64,000 bases of DNA from G965195345 sp965277775 (GTDB lineage: Bacteria > Pseudomonadota > Gammaproteobacteria > CAKMZV01), in NCBI GenBank assembly GCA_965277775.1, contig OZ255843.1:1922001-1986000 (forward strand), in the 5' to 3' direction. This document shows positions 33,062 through 41,926 of the stretch, in pieces. Both the position numbers and the translations under genes were made by a program. Under the pieces are notes generated by a model. The model did no database searches and had not been told where the DNA came from. It was given only the letters and a program-made list of their open reading frames with translations. Positions within the stretch are counted from its first letter, which is position 1, and each line of letters opens with the position of its first letter.

Positions 33062-34483
33062 TTATAAGTGACGCGTGTCAGTAAAGTGACCATTAACGGC
33101 CGCAGCGGCTGCCATGGCTGGGCTGACCAAATGAGTGCGACCCCCTCTGCCCTGACGCCCTTCAAAATTTCTATTTGAAGTTGAGGCACAATGTTTGCCC
33201 TCAGGCAATTGGTCTTCGTTCATGCCCAAACACATTGAACATCCAGCCTCGCGCCATTCAAAACCAGCGTTAATGAATAGCTTATCCAATCCTTCTTGCT
33301 CGGCTTGTTGGCGTACCAGCCCAGATCCAGGCACAACAATGGCGCGCTCAATGGAGGGGGCAATTTTCTTGTTGGTCACATATTTTGCGGCGGCGCGCAA
33401 ATCCTCAATGCGCGCATTGGTGCAAGAACCAATGAAGACATAATCGATGGGAATGTCAACAACGGGCATATTACCCGATAAATCCATGTATGCCAGAGCT
33501 TGCTCAATAGACTGAGTTTTGCCTGTGGACTGCGCTTGTTGAGGGGAGGGTATGCGCCCATCAACTGAAACGACCATTTCAGGGGAAGTCCCCCAGCTCA
33601 CTTGAGGTTTTATCTTGCTGCCATCGATGGTGACAACCTTATCAAATGTCGCTTCGAGGTCAGAGTGAAGCGTTCTCCAATCTTTTTCTGCCTGAAGCCA
33701 TAGGTCACCTTTAGGTGCTGCTGGTTTTGATTTCACGTATTCGATGGTTTGATCATCAACGGCGACCATCCCTGCTCGTGAGCCCGCTTCAATGGCCATA
33801 TTACAGATGGTCATTCGGCCTTCAATGCTCATATCACGGATCACAGAACCAGCAAATTCAATGGCATATCCCGTGCCCCCTGCTGTGCCAATTTCACCGA
33901 TGATGGCGAGGATCACGTCTTTGGCATAGACACCAGGCACCAGTTGCCCGGTAATCTCAATGAGCATGTTCTTCAATTTTTTCTGAATCAAGCATTGGGT
34001 GGCCAAGACATGCTCAACTTCAGAAGTGCCAATGCCCATGGCCAAACAGCCCAAGGCACCGTGTGTTGATGTATGCGAATCGCCACAAACTAAAGTCATG
34101 CCTGGCAGTGTAAAACCCTGTTCGGGTCCAATGATGTGAACAATACCCTGCCTAAGATCGGTTAAGGGGATTTGTCTGATTTTATATTTTTGGGTATTTT
34201 TATCTAAGGTTTCAACCTGTAGTCGGGAGACTTTTTCAAGGATTCCTTGAGCCCCCGCTTGATGATCGCGTGTGGGCACATTATGGTCTGGTACCGCTAA
34301 GATGGCGTTCGTACGCCAAGGGCTTCGATTTGCCAACTGTAAACCCTCAAATGCTTGGGGAGAGGTGACCTCGTGGATAAGGTGTCGATCAATGTAAATC
34401 AAGGCATTATCATTATCCATAGATTCAACAACATGTCGATCCCAAAGTTTGTCGTACAGTGTTTGGCTAACGGTGTTCATCAT
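33062..34483 (-). CDS. leuC: 3-isopropylmalate dehydratase large subunit
   Basis: 473 residues; aconitase-family enzyme of leucine synthesis. The [4Fe-4S] cysteines are in Gly-Ser-Cys-Thr-Asn-Ala-Arg (about 354) and Cys-Ser-Met-Cys-Leu-Gly-Met-Asn (about 420). Catalytic His and Ser segments such as Val-Cys-Gly-Asp-Ser-His-Thr-Ser-Thr-His are present. The small subunit gene leuD normally follows at once, but here mlaF follows and no leuD, leuA or leuB is in the window. A 695-base non-coding region lies upstream. Confidence 0.95.
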   Translation of the reverse strand: MMNTVSQTLYDKLWDRHVVESMDNDNALIYIDRHLIHEVTSPQAFEGLQLANRSPWRTNAILAVPDHNVPTRDHQAGAQGILEKVSRLQVETLDKNTQKYKIRQIPLTDLRQGIVHIIGPEQGFTLPGMTLVCGDSHTSTHGALGCLAMGIGTSEVEHVLATQCLIQKKLKNMLIEITGQLVPGVYAKDVILAIIGEIGTAGGTGYAIEFAGSVIRDMSIEGRMTICNMAIEAGSRAGMVAVDDQTIEYVKSKPAAPKGDLWLQAEKDWRTLHSDLEATFDKVVTIDGSKIKPQVSWGTSPEMVVSVDGRIPSPQQAQSTGKTQSIEQALAYMDLSGNMPVVDIPIDYVFIGSCTNARIEDLRAAAKYVTNKKIAPSIERAIVVPGSGLVRQQAEQEGLDKLFINAGFEWREAGCSMCLGMNEDQLPEGKHCASTSNRNFEGRQGRGGRTHLVSPAMAAAAAVNGHFTDTRHL

Positions 34484-35178
34484 AGTTTGAAGGTATATGT
34501 TCGATATTTTTTTCGTCTTATGGAAAAGATCTTGGACTTATTGCACAGCAGTGGTCAAATGACGTTTCGCTTCAATGATCATCCGATCAATCATATGACG
34601 TTTAATTATATATGTTCACTCAATTCGGTGCTTGATTGTAAAAATATTATCTAAGCGTTTTCATGCCCGAATGTTTCATGATTATTAAGTGATTGGTATT
34701 TGGCCAGCAACATTGAGACCAGTCCTCATAATGATATGGTATGGCTGTACCAGAACGATGATTTCAAAAAAATCGCTCATTCGTTTTGTTGAGTCTTTCG
34801 GTTAAGACTTCCAATGATGTTCATCTAAAAACAATAGCGAAAGGTCTGGTGCGTAGGTCGCACTATTATCATTCATCTATGGATGTTGTCAGACCGCTGT
34901 CAGTCGTTAAAAAATGCGTAATAGTGCCATTAATCAACGAGTTATGCGATTTGTTGATAACTTATAGCGTATCAAAATGCTAATAATCACTTAAAAACCT
35001 CAATAATTTTATTATATTTATGAAAATCAATGGGTTATAAAAATAATTCAATGGAAAATATAAGCATTTTGACGAAAAGGTTCTGTGGATAACTCTGTGG
35101 ATAAATCAACGAAAACGGCTGATTGGTTAAACTTTAGCAATGTGTAGAATTATTGAACAAACTTGGGAGATTTTGTCG
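34484..35178. other. 695-base non-coding region with DnaA boxes and structured DNA
   Basis: No convincing gene occupies this longest gap. Its left part, upstream of leuC, shows nothing distinct and no leucine-rich leader peptide. The right part has a 53-base three-way-junction-like set of inverted repeats (34843-34895), a DnaA-box variant at 34952-34960, a very AT-rich block (about 34960-35065), an IHF-consensus match (35025-35037) and two perfect DnaA boxes (35084-35092 and 35096-35104). This architecture fits a replication origin or a DnaA-controlled locus. Confidence 0.6.
34952..35104. other. Candidate oriC-like cluster of DnaA boxes, IHF site and AT-rich block
   Basis: Two perfect TGTGGATAA sequences (TTATCCACA on the minus strand) lie 12 bases apart at 35084 and 35096. 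The spaced variant TGTTGATAA is at 34952. Between them, 35025-35037 fits the IHF consensus WATCAANNNNTTR exactly, and the surrounding DNA is almost all A/T, as in a DNA unwinding element. All boxes point the same way. Only four perfect boxes were noticed in the whole window (the others at 10921 and 14535). Alternatively, this is a DnaA titration or regulatory site. Confidence 0.45.
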
Positions 35179-38100
35179 TTAGCCACTGGTTTTTTTTAGT
35201 CTGGGCCAGCGAAAAAATCGCATTTTTTCATAGCAAATGTAGATGATTGGAATGACCAACAAAGACAATGTACCCGAGAAAAATACCCCAGAGACAATAA
35301 CAGAGGCGATGGGGCCCCATAATAATGATTTTCCACCCACCCCTATGGCCAATGCCATCAATCCAGCCACTGTGGTGGACGAAGTAATGAGGATAGGAAC
35401 AATGCGTCTTTTGGCGGCATAAAAAATGGCATGGCTGCGAATCATACCCGCAGCTTGATTGGCGTTGGCGGTTGCAACCATGACAATGGCGGCATTGACG
35501 GCAATGCCCGACAGTGCAACAGAGCCAATAAGGGTATAAACGCTAATGATGTTTCTGGTGATCAATAGACCAATGACAACGCCAATAAACGCCAATGGAA
35601 TGGCTGTAAAGACCACGAGTGGTTGGATATAGCTTCTAAATTGAGTCCCTAAAATCAGATACATAAGTGCCACACCATAAAGAAATAAAATGGGCAATGT
35701 GGCCAAGCTTTCATTAATGTCATCAAACTGCCCCGATGAATCAATGCTCAAATCTGGGAATTGGGTATTGATTTTTTTCCAATGGTTCGTCAGCTTGTTA
35801 TTGGCCGCAAGGGTATCAGTACGACTGGTCACTATATCTGCAGAGAGGGTGATTGACTTCTGAAAATTATAGTGCAATATATTGCCCCTGACGATTTCAG
35901 TTTTAGTTTTGACCAGCGAGCGGATGGGGACGATGGCACCACTTGGAGAGACAATGTTTTTTGAAAGAATGTAATCTGTGATGTCTTCACTATTTGGATC
36001 GTTTTGTGCTTGTAATCGAATGTCTATGAATTCATTATCAATCAGTGTTTGGGCAATGATGACACCATCAACCAAAGCAACAATGAATTGTGAAATTTGT
36101 TGTGGCTGGATGTTATACAAACGCGCTTTCGCATAGTCGATTTGGATATTCAATCCCCATGTGCCTGGCGTATCATCATCGTCAACGTTGAGATAGTCTT
36201 GATCATTGCGCATAATACGCTTCAGTTGGTCTGCTGCACTGCGTATGCGGTCGTAATCATCACCGAGTATTTTCATATTGATGGCTTTGCCAGCAGGTGG
36301 ACCGCCCGCCAGCGTTAGAAAATTCAGTTCTTGCGTGCCTTCTTCAACCACCGCGACTTCTTTGGTTAGCTGTTTGACCAATTCATCGATTGAGAGAAAA
36401 TCGGCTTGTTTGGGTTTTAAACTGACTAAGATTTGCCCATAATGTTTGCCGTAAACGGGTGCCGTTTCGGTAAAGGCCTGCCCAGCATAAGCCACAATGG
36501 ATCGTCTTTCTGCTTTGTTGATCGTGCGGCGCACAATGGTTTCAACTTCGGCGACTTTTTGCATGGTTTTTTCTAAGGGTGTGCCACTAGGCATTTTGAC
36601 ATTGACATAAAACAAACGCAGTGGATCATTGGCAAAAAAATCCACCTTGAGGTAGCCTGTTGCGACACCAGCCGCTCCGCCGCCAAATACCCCAATAGTC
36701 AGCAGTAAAAATAGCATTATTGTGACTTTGGGGTAGCGCATGATTTTGAGCAATATTTTGGCGTATTTGTTTCTTAAACCATGCAGGAAAGTTTTACGGT
36801 AGCGCGCTATGCGGCCTTCTTTGGTTTGATCCATGTTCATCATCATCACGTGAGAGGGCAAAAGCCAATAGGCTTCGATGAGTGAAACGAGTAAGGCAAT
36901 GGTCACAACCAGTGGTACCACCAACATAAATTTCCCTAATAAACCTGGCAGTAACATGAGAGGCAAAAAGGCTGAAATTGTGGTTAATACTGACGTAGAA
37001 ACTGGGGCTATGACCTCTTTGATACCATCGAGCACAGCAGTGGTCGTTTTCACTTTTTGTTGCATTTTATAGTAGATGGATTCAACCACCACTACTGCAT
37101 CATCGACCATCATACCAAGGGCAATGACCATCCCTAAAAAGACCATGGTATTTAAGGTGAACCCTAATTGGCCGATAATCCAAATCGTACCAGCGACGGT
37201 GAATGGGATGCCAATGGTGGTCATGAGCGCTATTCTAAAACCAAGAAACAACCAGGTGACTATAAGCACGAACACCAAACCAATGGCAAAATTACTTTGC
37301 ATGACATTGAGCGCTTTGCGCGTAACGTCGGTTTGATCATCGGCAAGATAATATTGAATGCCATCTTTTGCAATGCTATTTTTTTCGTCAACGATTGCCC
37401 CAATCTGCTCAACCAATTGCAAGGTATTCTCATTTTCCTTCTTTAAGACTGAAAGCATGACAGCTGGCTTGCCTTCGTATTCAACCAAGGTGCTTGGTTC
37501 AGCCTGATTGCGCGAAACGTCCGCTATAACCGACAGAGGTATCTCACCTCGTGGCGTTTGTATGGGCATATTGGCAAGATTCTGAATGTTCTGTGTTTCA
37601 CCTTGCAGGATTACCAACCACGATTGATTTTTGATGTCAACGTCGCCTGCGGCAACATCTTGCACAGCTTGACGTATGGACGTTATCAAATCATTTATTG
37701 AGAGTTGATATTGAACCAATTTCTCTGGCTTAAATGCAATGGTGATTTGTGGATCAGTCAGTGCGGCTTCATTGACACTGTCAACGCGTTTTAGACGATT
37801 CAGCTCTCGTCGCAACTGTTTGGCAGCTAAGCGTAATTTTTCGTCATTGTTTGGACTGGTAATGACGACAAAGGCGCTTGGAAAACCATTAGAACTGGTT
37901 ATTTCAATCACTTCAGGGTCAGAGGCTTCGCTCGGCAGTTCGGCTCGCTTACTCTGCATGACTCGCCGAACGTCCTGAATGCGGGTATCAAAATCATCTT
38001 CACTGATGTCGTTAAAACGAATGACTATGGCGGAAACATTTTGCCGATTGTAGCTGGTCACAAATTTAATGTCACCAACGTTCTCTAAACCCTCTTCTAA

Positions 38101-38307
38101 AGGTTGTGTGACTTTTTCTTCAATAATCTGAGCTGATGCGCCCGGTAAAACGGTGGTGATGCTGACCCAGTTAAAGTTGATGGTTGGATCTTGTTGTCTT
38201 GGTAATGTTTGATAGGTGACGGCCCCCATAAAGATAACCAATACAAAAAAGAAATTGGCTAAGACATGGTTTGATAAAAAACGTTGAAAAAAAGACTGCA
38301 CGGACAT
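35179..38307 (-). CDS. RND-family efflux/transport permease
   Basis: The full-length 1042-residue protein has 12 membrane spans in two halves and two large periplasmic loops. The proton-relay pair is in Gly-Met-Met-Val-Asp-Asp-Ala-Val-Val-Val-Val-Glu (TM4, about 405-416). The second half repeats the pattern (about 860-1030). It belongs to the AcrB-like superfamily in the branch often annotated HAE1-like. No membrane-fusion protein or outer-membrane channel gene is adjacent. LptB lies upstream and a large non-coding region downstream. Drug, metal or lipid substrate cannot be told. Confidence 0.92.
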   Translation of the reverse strand: MSVQSFFQRFLSNHVLANFFFVLVIFMGAVTYQTLPRQQDPTINFNWVSITTVLPGASAQIIEEKVTQPLEEGLENVGDIKFVTSYNRQNVSAIVIRFNDISEDDFDTRIQDVRRVMQSKRAELPSEASDPEVIEITSSNGFPSAFVVITSPNNDEKLRLAAKQLRRELNRLKRVDSVNEAALTDPQITIAFKPEKLVQYQLSINDLITSIRQAVQDVAAGDVDIKNQSWLVILQGETQNIQNLANMPIQTPRGEIPLSVIADVSRNQAEPSTLVEYEGKPAVMLSVLKKENENTLQLVEQIGAIVDEKNSIAKDGIQYYLADDQTDVTRKALNVMQSNFAIGLVFVLIVTWLFLGFRIALMTTIGIPFTVAGTIWIIGQLGFTLNTMVFLGMVIALGMMVDDAVVVVESIYYKMQQKVKTTTAVLDGIKEVIAPVSTSVLTTISAFLPLMLLPGLLGKFMLVVPLVVTIALLVSLIEAYWLLPSHVMMMNMDQTKEGRIARYRKTFLHGLRNKYAKILLKIMRYPKVTIMLFLLLTIGVFGGGAAGVATGYLKVDFFANDPLRLFYVNVKMPSGTPLEKTMQKVAEVETIVRRTINKAERRSIVAYAGQAFTETAPVYGKHYGQILVSLKPKQADFLSIDELVKQLTKEVAVVEEGTQELNFLTLAGGPPAGKAINMKILGDDYDRIRSAADQLKRIMRNDQDYLNVDDDDTPGTWGLNIQIDYAKARLYNIQPQQISQFIVALVDGVIIAQTLIDNEFIDIRLQAQNDPNSEDITDYILSKNIVSPSGAIVPIRSLVKTKTEIVRGNILHYNFQKSITLSADIVTSRTDTLAANNKLTNHWKKINTQFPDLSIDSSGQFDDINESLATLPILFLYGVALMYLILGTQFRSYIQPLVVFTAIPLAFIGVVIGLLITRNIISVYTLIGSVALSGIAVNAAIVMVATANANQAAGMIRSHAIFYAAKRRIVPILITSSTTVAGLMALAIGVGGKSLLWGPIASVIVSGVFFSGTLSLLVIPIIYICYEKMRFFRWPRLKKTSG

Positions 38308-38378
38308 TACTCAATTATTTGGCCTGAGGCCATCGTATTCGTTCGTTGAGATTTTGACATTTGAATAGGATTTTGTAT

Positions 38379-39104
38379 TTAAAGATTGAAGTCATTGCCC
38401 AAATAAGCTTGCTTGACCTGAGGATGTTCAATGATGGTTTTGGGCGTCCCCGTGGCGATCAGTTCACCCTGGTTGAGTATATAAGCCAAATCACAAATAC
38501 TCAAAGTTTCCCGGACGTTATGATCGGTAATAATGATCCCAATGTTTTTTTTGGCGACGGCTTGAATAAGCGCTTTGGTCTCACCCACAGAGATGGGGTC
38601 AACGCCCGCAAAGGGTTCATCCAATAGGATGAATTTGGGCTCAGTCGCCAAAGCTCGAGCAATTTCTACCCGTCGTCTTTCGCCACCTGAAAGTTGGAGT
38701 CCGAGCGTATCTTTAACGTGTTCTAAATTAAATTCTGATAATAACAAATTGGCCTTTTTCTGCTGTTGTTGCTTTGACAATGCCGTGAACTCTAAGACAG
38801 CGATGAGGTTATCATAAACACTTAGTCCTCTAAAGATTGAAACTTCTTGTGGCAAATAGCCAATACCCAGTTGAGCCCGCTTATGTATAGGAAAATTTGA
38901 GATATCTGTTTGGTCTAAGAAGATTGTTCCTTGATCGGGCTGAATCAGCCCCGAGATGATATAAAATGTCGTTGTTTTACCAGCACCATTCGGGCCCAGC
39001 AAACTGACGATTTGACCACTATTGACTTTGAGGGACACATCGCTTACGGCTTTTTTATTCTGATAGGATTTGGCAAGATGTTCGGCTGTTAAAGTGCTGA
39101 TCAT
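38379..39104 (-). CDS. lptB: LPS export ATPase LptB
   Basis: 241 residues. Walker A is Gly-Pro-Asn-Gly-Ala-Gly-Lys-Thr-Thr (about 37-45), the signature Leu-Ser-Gly-Gly-Glu-Arg-Arg-Arg, and Walker B Phe-Ile-Leu-Leu-Asp-Glu-Pro-Phe-Ala-Gly-Val-Asp-Pro-Ile. The C-terminal Gly-Thr-Pro-x-x-Ile is typical. LptB powers LPS extraction through LptFG. Its ATG overlaps the lptA stop (TAATG). The usual rpoN-hpf-ptsN neighbours are missing, and the RND gene follows. Confidence 0.96.
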   Translation of the reverse strand: MISTLTAEHLAKSYQNKKAVSDVSLKVNSGQIVSLLGPNGAGKTTTFYIISGLIQPDQGTIFLDQTDISNFPIHKRAQLGIGYLPQEVSIFRGLSVYDNLIAVLEFTALSKQQQQKKANLLLSEFNLEHVKDTLGLQLSGGERRRVEIARALATEPKFILLDEPFAGVDPISVGETKALIQAVAKKNIGIIITDHNVRETLSICDLAYILNQGELIATGTPKTIIEHPQVKQAYLGNDFNL

Positions 39105-39607
39105 TATTCTTGTTCAGGATTGATGGTTGTTATGACGCGCGATTTTCCGCCACCTGCTTCGAGTACATTGTCATTTAGGTCATAAATAATCGTTTCACTT
39201 TGCAAGTGGTTGTCTTTCTGTTGTGCTTTGGCCTTGCCTTTCATGGTCAATTTATCGGTTTTAGCATGCCATATAATGAGTGAGGCACTTGAATTAAAGG
39301 GCTCAATGGGATCATTTTTATACAGGGTCGCTGGTGCGCCCGTCGCATGAATGGTCTGGATTTCATCATTATCGCTGACTACTTTGATTTGATCTGCATG
39401 AATGGTGACATTATCTCGGATGGCAATCACATTACCCCTATAAATGATTTCATTGCCGTCTTTTGAAATCTTGAGATTATTGGCCTCTATTTGAATGGTT
39501 TGGGTTGATTGAGCTGTATTCGCCGCGTATGCTGGAACCCAGCCAAATATAAGACTGAGTATAAAGAGTTTGAAATAAGTATTCATTCTAGAAGAGTTTC
39601 CAATCAT
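39104..39607 (-). CDS. lptA: LPS transport periplasmic protein LptA
   Basis: 167 residues. The signal peptide ends around Pro-Ala-Tyr-Ala (about 28). The OstA-like beta-jellyroll follows with Ile-Glu-Ala-Asn-Asn-Leu-Lys-Ile, Arg-Gly-Asn-Val and Thr-Met-Lys-Gly-Lys-Ala repeats. LptA bridges LptC to LptD across the periplasm. The ATG at 39607 forms an ATGA overlap with lptC. An internal Met at residue 8 is an alternative start nearer the signal core. Confidence 0.92.
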   Translation of the reverse strand: MIGNSSRMNTYFKLFILSLIFGWVPAYAANTAQSTQTIQIEANNLKISKDGNEIIYRGNVIAIRDNVTIHADQIKVVSDNDEIQTIHATGAPATLYKNDPIEPFNSSASLIIWHAKTDKLTMKGKAKAQQKDNHLQSETIIYDLNDNVLEAGGGKSRVITTINPEQE

Positions 39608-40146
39608 TTCTGTGTTGAGGCATTTATTGTTGATACAACATTCTGTAATTTCAAAGTATTGTCATCCAAACTGAGTAATAGGTTTTCACCTGTGGTCTGA
39701 CCCCAAGCTCCTGAAATAGTGTTATGGACATTATTTCTGGCTTGATTGGTCGATAAATCAAGCATCAAAAAAGCCGTTTTCACAGTATTGGCGTACTTGC
39801 CAAACGTTTCTATCCATACTTTTTCTTTAAACGCAATTTGATTGTTTTTGTCTGAGAGAATGCCTTTTTGTGATGTTAAGGTGAGTGTGGATTTATCCGC
39901 ATTTTGATGAACGATCACTGGCTGTTCTAAGACAAATGATTGGCTCGGGGCGTCATATTCACTGAATGGGCTTTGAAGCACCATTCGACTTGTGTCAGAC
40001 AGGTAAAAGGTGGTCATCGAGGATACTCTGAATTGTTTTTGGGCACGAGGCGCTTGTTCAGCGACCGATACGCCCTCGTCACGACTGATGAGCAGGATGG
40101 CGACGACAATTAGAATTGAACTGAATAAAATTTTAAGGGCAATCAT
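39604..40146 (-). CDS. lptC: LPS export protein LptC
   Basis: 180 residues from the ATG at 40146. A TTG at 40167 would add seven residues, but the ATG gives a better N-terminal membrane anchor (about 2-20) and less overlap with nusB (14 bases). The rest is a single LptC beta-jellyroll, weakly conserved as usual. It is identified mainly by its size, anchor and its place directly before lptA-lptB. It receives LPS from LptB2FG. Confidence 0.85.
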   Translation of the reverse strand: MIALKILFSSILIVVAILLISRDEGVSVAEQAPRAQKQFRVSSMTTFYLSDTSRMVLQSPFSEYDAPSQSFVLEQPVIVHQNADKSTLTLTSQKGILSDKNNQIAFKEKVWIETFGKYANTVKTAFLMLDLSTNQARNNVHNTISGAWGQTTGENLLLSLDDNTLKLQNVVSTINASTQK

Positions 40147-40552
40147 GAGTTTGAATAATACTCTCAAGCATGGCGTTGATAAATCCTGTATTTTCTAAAC
40201 TGCCAAATACTCTGGTGACTTCTATGGCTTGATCGATGGCAACGTTCTTGGGCACATCTGTTGTATAAAGAAGCTCATAGGTTGCTAAGCGTAAGGTGGC
40301 GTAATCTATCTCACTGAGGTGGTACTTGGTTCGCGCTAATTTGCCGTTAATTTTTTCATCAATATTTTCAATCAATCGATGAATGGCATGCAGTCTCTGG
40401 GTAAAAAAAACCTTGTCAGCACCGTTCATTCGATCAAAATCGGTGGTGAATTGCGCAGAAATTGATTGAATGCTGTCTTGGCTGATCTCCCATTGGTACA
40501 GCGCTTGAACGATTCTTTGTCGTGATAAAAACCGAGAGGTACTTTCAGACAT
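40133..40552 (-). CDS. nusB: Transcription antitermination factor NusB
   Basis: 139 all-helical residues. It has Arg-Gln-Arg-Ile-Val-Gln-Ala-Leu-Tyr-Gln-Trp near the N terminus and Pro-Lys-Asn-Val-Ala-Ile-Asp-Gln-Ala-Ile-Glu-Val-Thr-Arg-Val-Phe-Gly toward the C terminus, both diagnostic. With NusE it binds boxA RNA in rRNA antitermination. It follows ribH by six bases, the standard ribH-nusB pair. Here the pair is fused into one run with lptC. Confidence 0.95.
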   Translation of the reverse strand: MSESTSRFLSRQRIVQALYQWEISQDSIQSISAQFTTDFDRMNGADKVFFTQRLHAIHRLIENIDEKINGKLARTKYHLSEIDYATLRLATYELLYTTDVPKNVAIDQAIEVTRVFGSLENTGFINAMLESIIQTHDCP

Positions 40553-40558
40553 AATAAA

Positions 40559-41026
40559 TTATGAGGCAGTGGGTTGTAGTAATTCAACCAACGTTATGGC
40601 CGCTTCTTCTCCCTTATTGTTATGCGCCCCAGCTCTTGCTAAGGCTTGCTCGTAAGATTGGGTGGTGAGGACACAAAAAGCTATGGGTTTTTCACATGCT
40701 AATTGCACTTGCATAATGCCATAGGCGGTCATGTTACAAACATATTCAAAATGCAGCGTTTCTCCTTTTATCACCACGCCTATGGCAATAACCCCATCTA
40801 AATCATGGTTTTTAAGCAATTTTTGACAAGACAGGGGTAATTCTGCTGAACCTGGAACCGCTTGAATGATGACTGAATCTGCCTCAGCACCTGCTTCAAT
40901 AAGGGTTTTGAGTGCGTGGTCTTTTAAAGACGATGTTAAAGCTTCATTAAAACGCGACCAAACAATGCCAACTCGGCTGCCTTTGGGCAGTTGTTGATTT
41001 AAAACAAGCGATTGGTGGTGTTGCAT
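40559..41026 (-). CDS. ribH: 6,7-dimethyl-8-ribityllumazine synthase
   Basis: 155 residues; condenses the ribityl-aminouracil with the dihydroxybutanone phosphate in riboflavin synthesis. The motifs Trp-Ser-Arg-Phe-Asn, Val-Pro-Gly-Ser-Ala-Glu-Leu-Pro, Gly-Val-Val-Ile-Lys-Gly-Glu-Thr-x-His-Phe-Glu and the His in Ala-Gly-x-His-Asn-Lys-Gly-Glu-Glu-Ala are intact. No ribBA, ribE or ribD is adjacent, and I see no FMN riboswitch upstream. Confidence 0.96.
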   Translation of the reverse strand: MQHHQSLVLNQQLPKGSRVGIVWSRFNEALTSSLKDHALKTLIEAGAEADSVIIQAVPGSAELPLSCQKLLKNHDLDGVIAIGVVIKGETLHFEYVCNMTAYGIMQVQLACEKPIAFCVLTTQSYEQALARAGAHNNKGEEAAITLVELLQPTAS

Positions 41027-41383
41027 AACTTAAATAGTTGTAATGGTAAATTTGTGTCCCTATAGCACGGGCTCATTATCCTTGAATGACGGGAAAATAA
41101 CAATGCAATCTTGTTCATGAATTCATTGCTTTTCCCAAATTTATTAATATAAGCGGGGATTTAAAATCGACCCATAAAGAAAAAGATTTAAAAAGCGATT
41201 TTTACTGTATGATACGTCTTTATCGCATGCATTATTTTGAATGACCCATTATCGGCCAAGACGCCTTGAAATGAATGCTTTGGTGCAGACCCATTGTCAA
41301 AAACGGGTCATTTCTCTTAAGCTGTTAATCGAGCATTGAGTCCGTCATAGGGCAATTAAAGGCACATCATGCATATAAGCTGA
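41027..41383. other. 357-base non-coding region between the GNAT gene and ribH
   Basis: I see no gene here. Two weak inverted repeats are present: GCAAT/ATTGC bracketing a palindromic core (about 41105-41130), and an ACCC/GGGT stem near 41290-41310 downstream of the GNAT gene. Neither is followed by a strong T run on the minus strand. A ribH promoter should be here but no clear -35/-10 pair stands out. The conserved core of an FMN riboswitch is absent. Confidence 0.4.
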
Positions 41384-41914
41384 TCACAAAGTTTGTTTTA
41401 CGAATTCGCGTAAGTATCGTTTTATTTTCACAGTTGATTGAATGTAATCATCCCGGGTCAATACATACCACCCGATGTTTTGATCAATATCTTTGATAAA
41501 TTGGTAGCCCAAAGACTTATTTAATTTTAATGCCTGTAAATTATCCTTCAATACCTTAGCGAATGAAGTCTCCAAACCAAGCTCAAAAAAGCCGTAGTCG
41601 TAAATCTTAATACAAGCCCAAATATTGACCCAGTGATTTAGGTAAGTGGTATCGCCACAAAAAATGCCACCTTCAAATGATTTCTCGGTTTGATTTATAT
41701 TGAGAAGATTGGCACATCCCACATCATGCGTATCGAGTGAGTAAATGAAATAGCGCACCAAATTTTCATTGGATGTCTCAAACCAATGACGTTGCTCATT
41801 TCTGTCAATGTATCTCGTCAAAATCATATGACGCCTTACATGATCAAGATTTCTCCAAAAGCGCAAAAGTTGTATATCATCAAACGCAATAGTTCTCAGA
41901 GATGCCTGAATCAT
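41384..41914 (-). CDS. GNAT-type N-acetyltransferase
   Basis: 176 residues resembling sugar-nucleotide N-acetyltransferases of the PseH/FlmH/RimJ-like group. The N terminus has Arg-Phe-Trp-Arg-Asn, then Gln-Arg-His-Trp-Phe (about 42-46). A central Gly-Cys-Ala-Asn-Leu strand and a C-terminal Asn-Leu-Gln-Ala-Leu-x-Leu-Asn-x-Ser-Leu-Gly-Tyr segment follow, the usual GNAT motif B. It is the last gene of the ACP cluster, 12 bases after the small ACP gene. Its acceptor may be an amino sugar or an ACP-bound product (inference). Confidence 0.65.
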   Translation of the reverse strand: MIQASLRTIAFDDIQLLRFWRNLDHVRRHMILTRYIDRNEQRHWFETSNENLVRYFIYSLDTHDVGCANLLNINQTEKSFEGGIFCGDTTYLNHWVNIWACIKIYDYGFFELGLETSFAKVLKDNLQALKLNKSLGYQFIKDIDQNIGWYVLTRDDYIQSTVKIKRYLREFVKQTL

Positions 41915-41926
41915 ATACGCACCATA

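Noticed and set aside
34484..34700. Leucine attenuator leader peptide before leuC
   Set aside because: No short frame with a run of Leu codons and no terminator/antiterminator pair could be read.
34786..34983. 65-codon plus-strand frame in the long gap
   Set aside because: It has a TTG start without a ribosome binding site, and it covers the structured and DnaA-box-bearing DNA that better explains the region.
41027..41383. FMN riboswitch upstream of ribH
   Set aside because: The conserved purine-rich core of the FMN element is not found on the minus strand.
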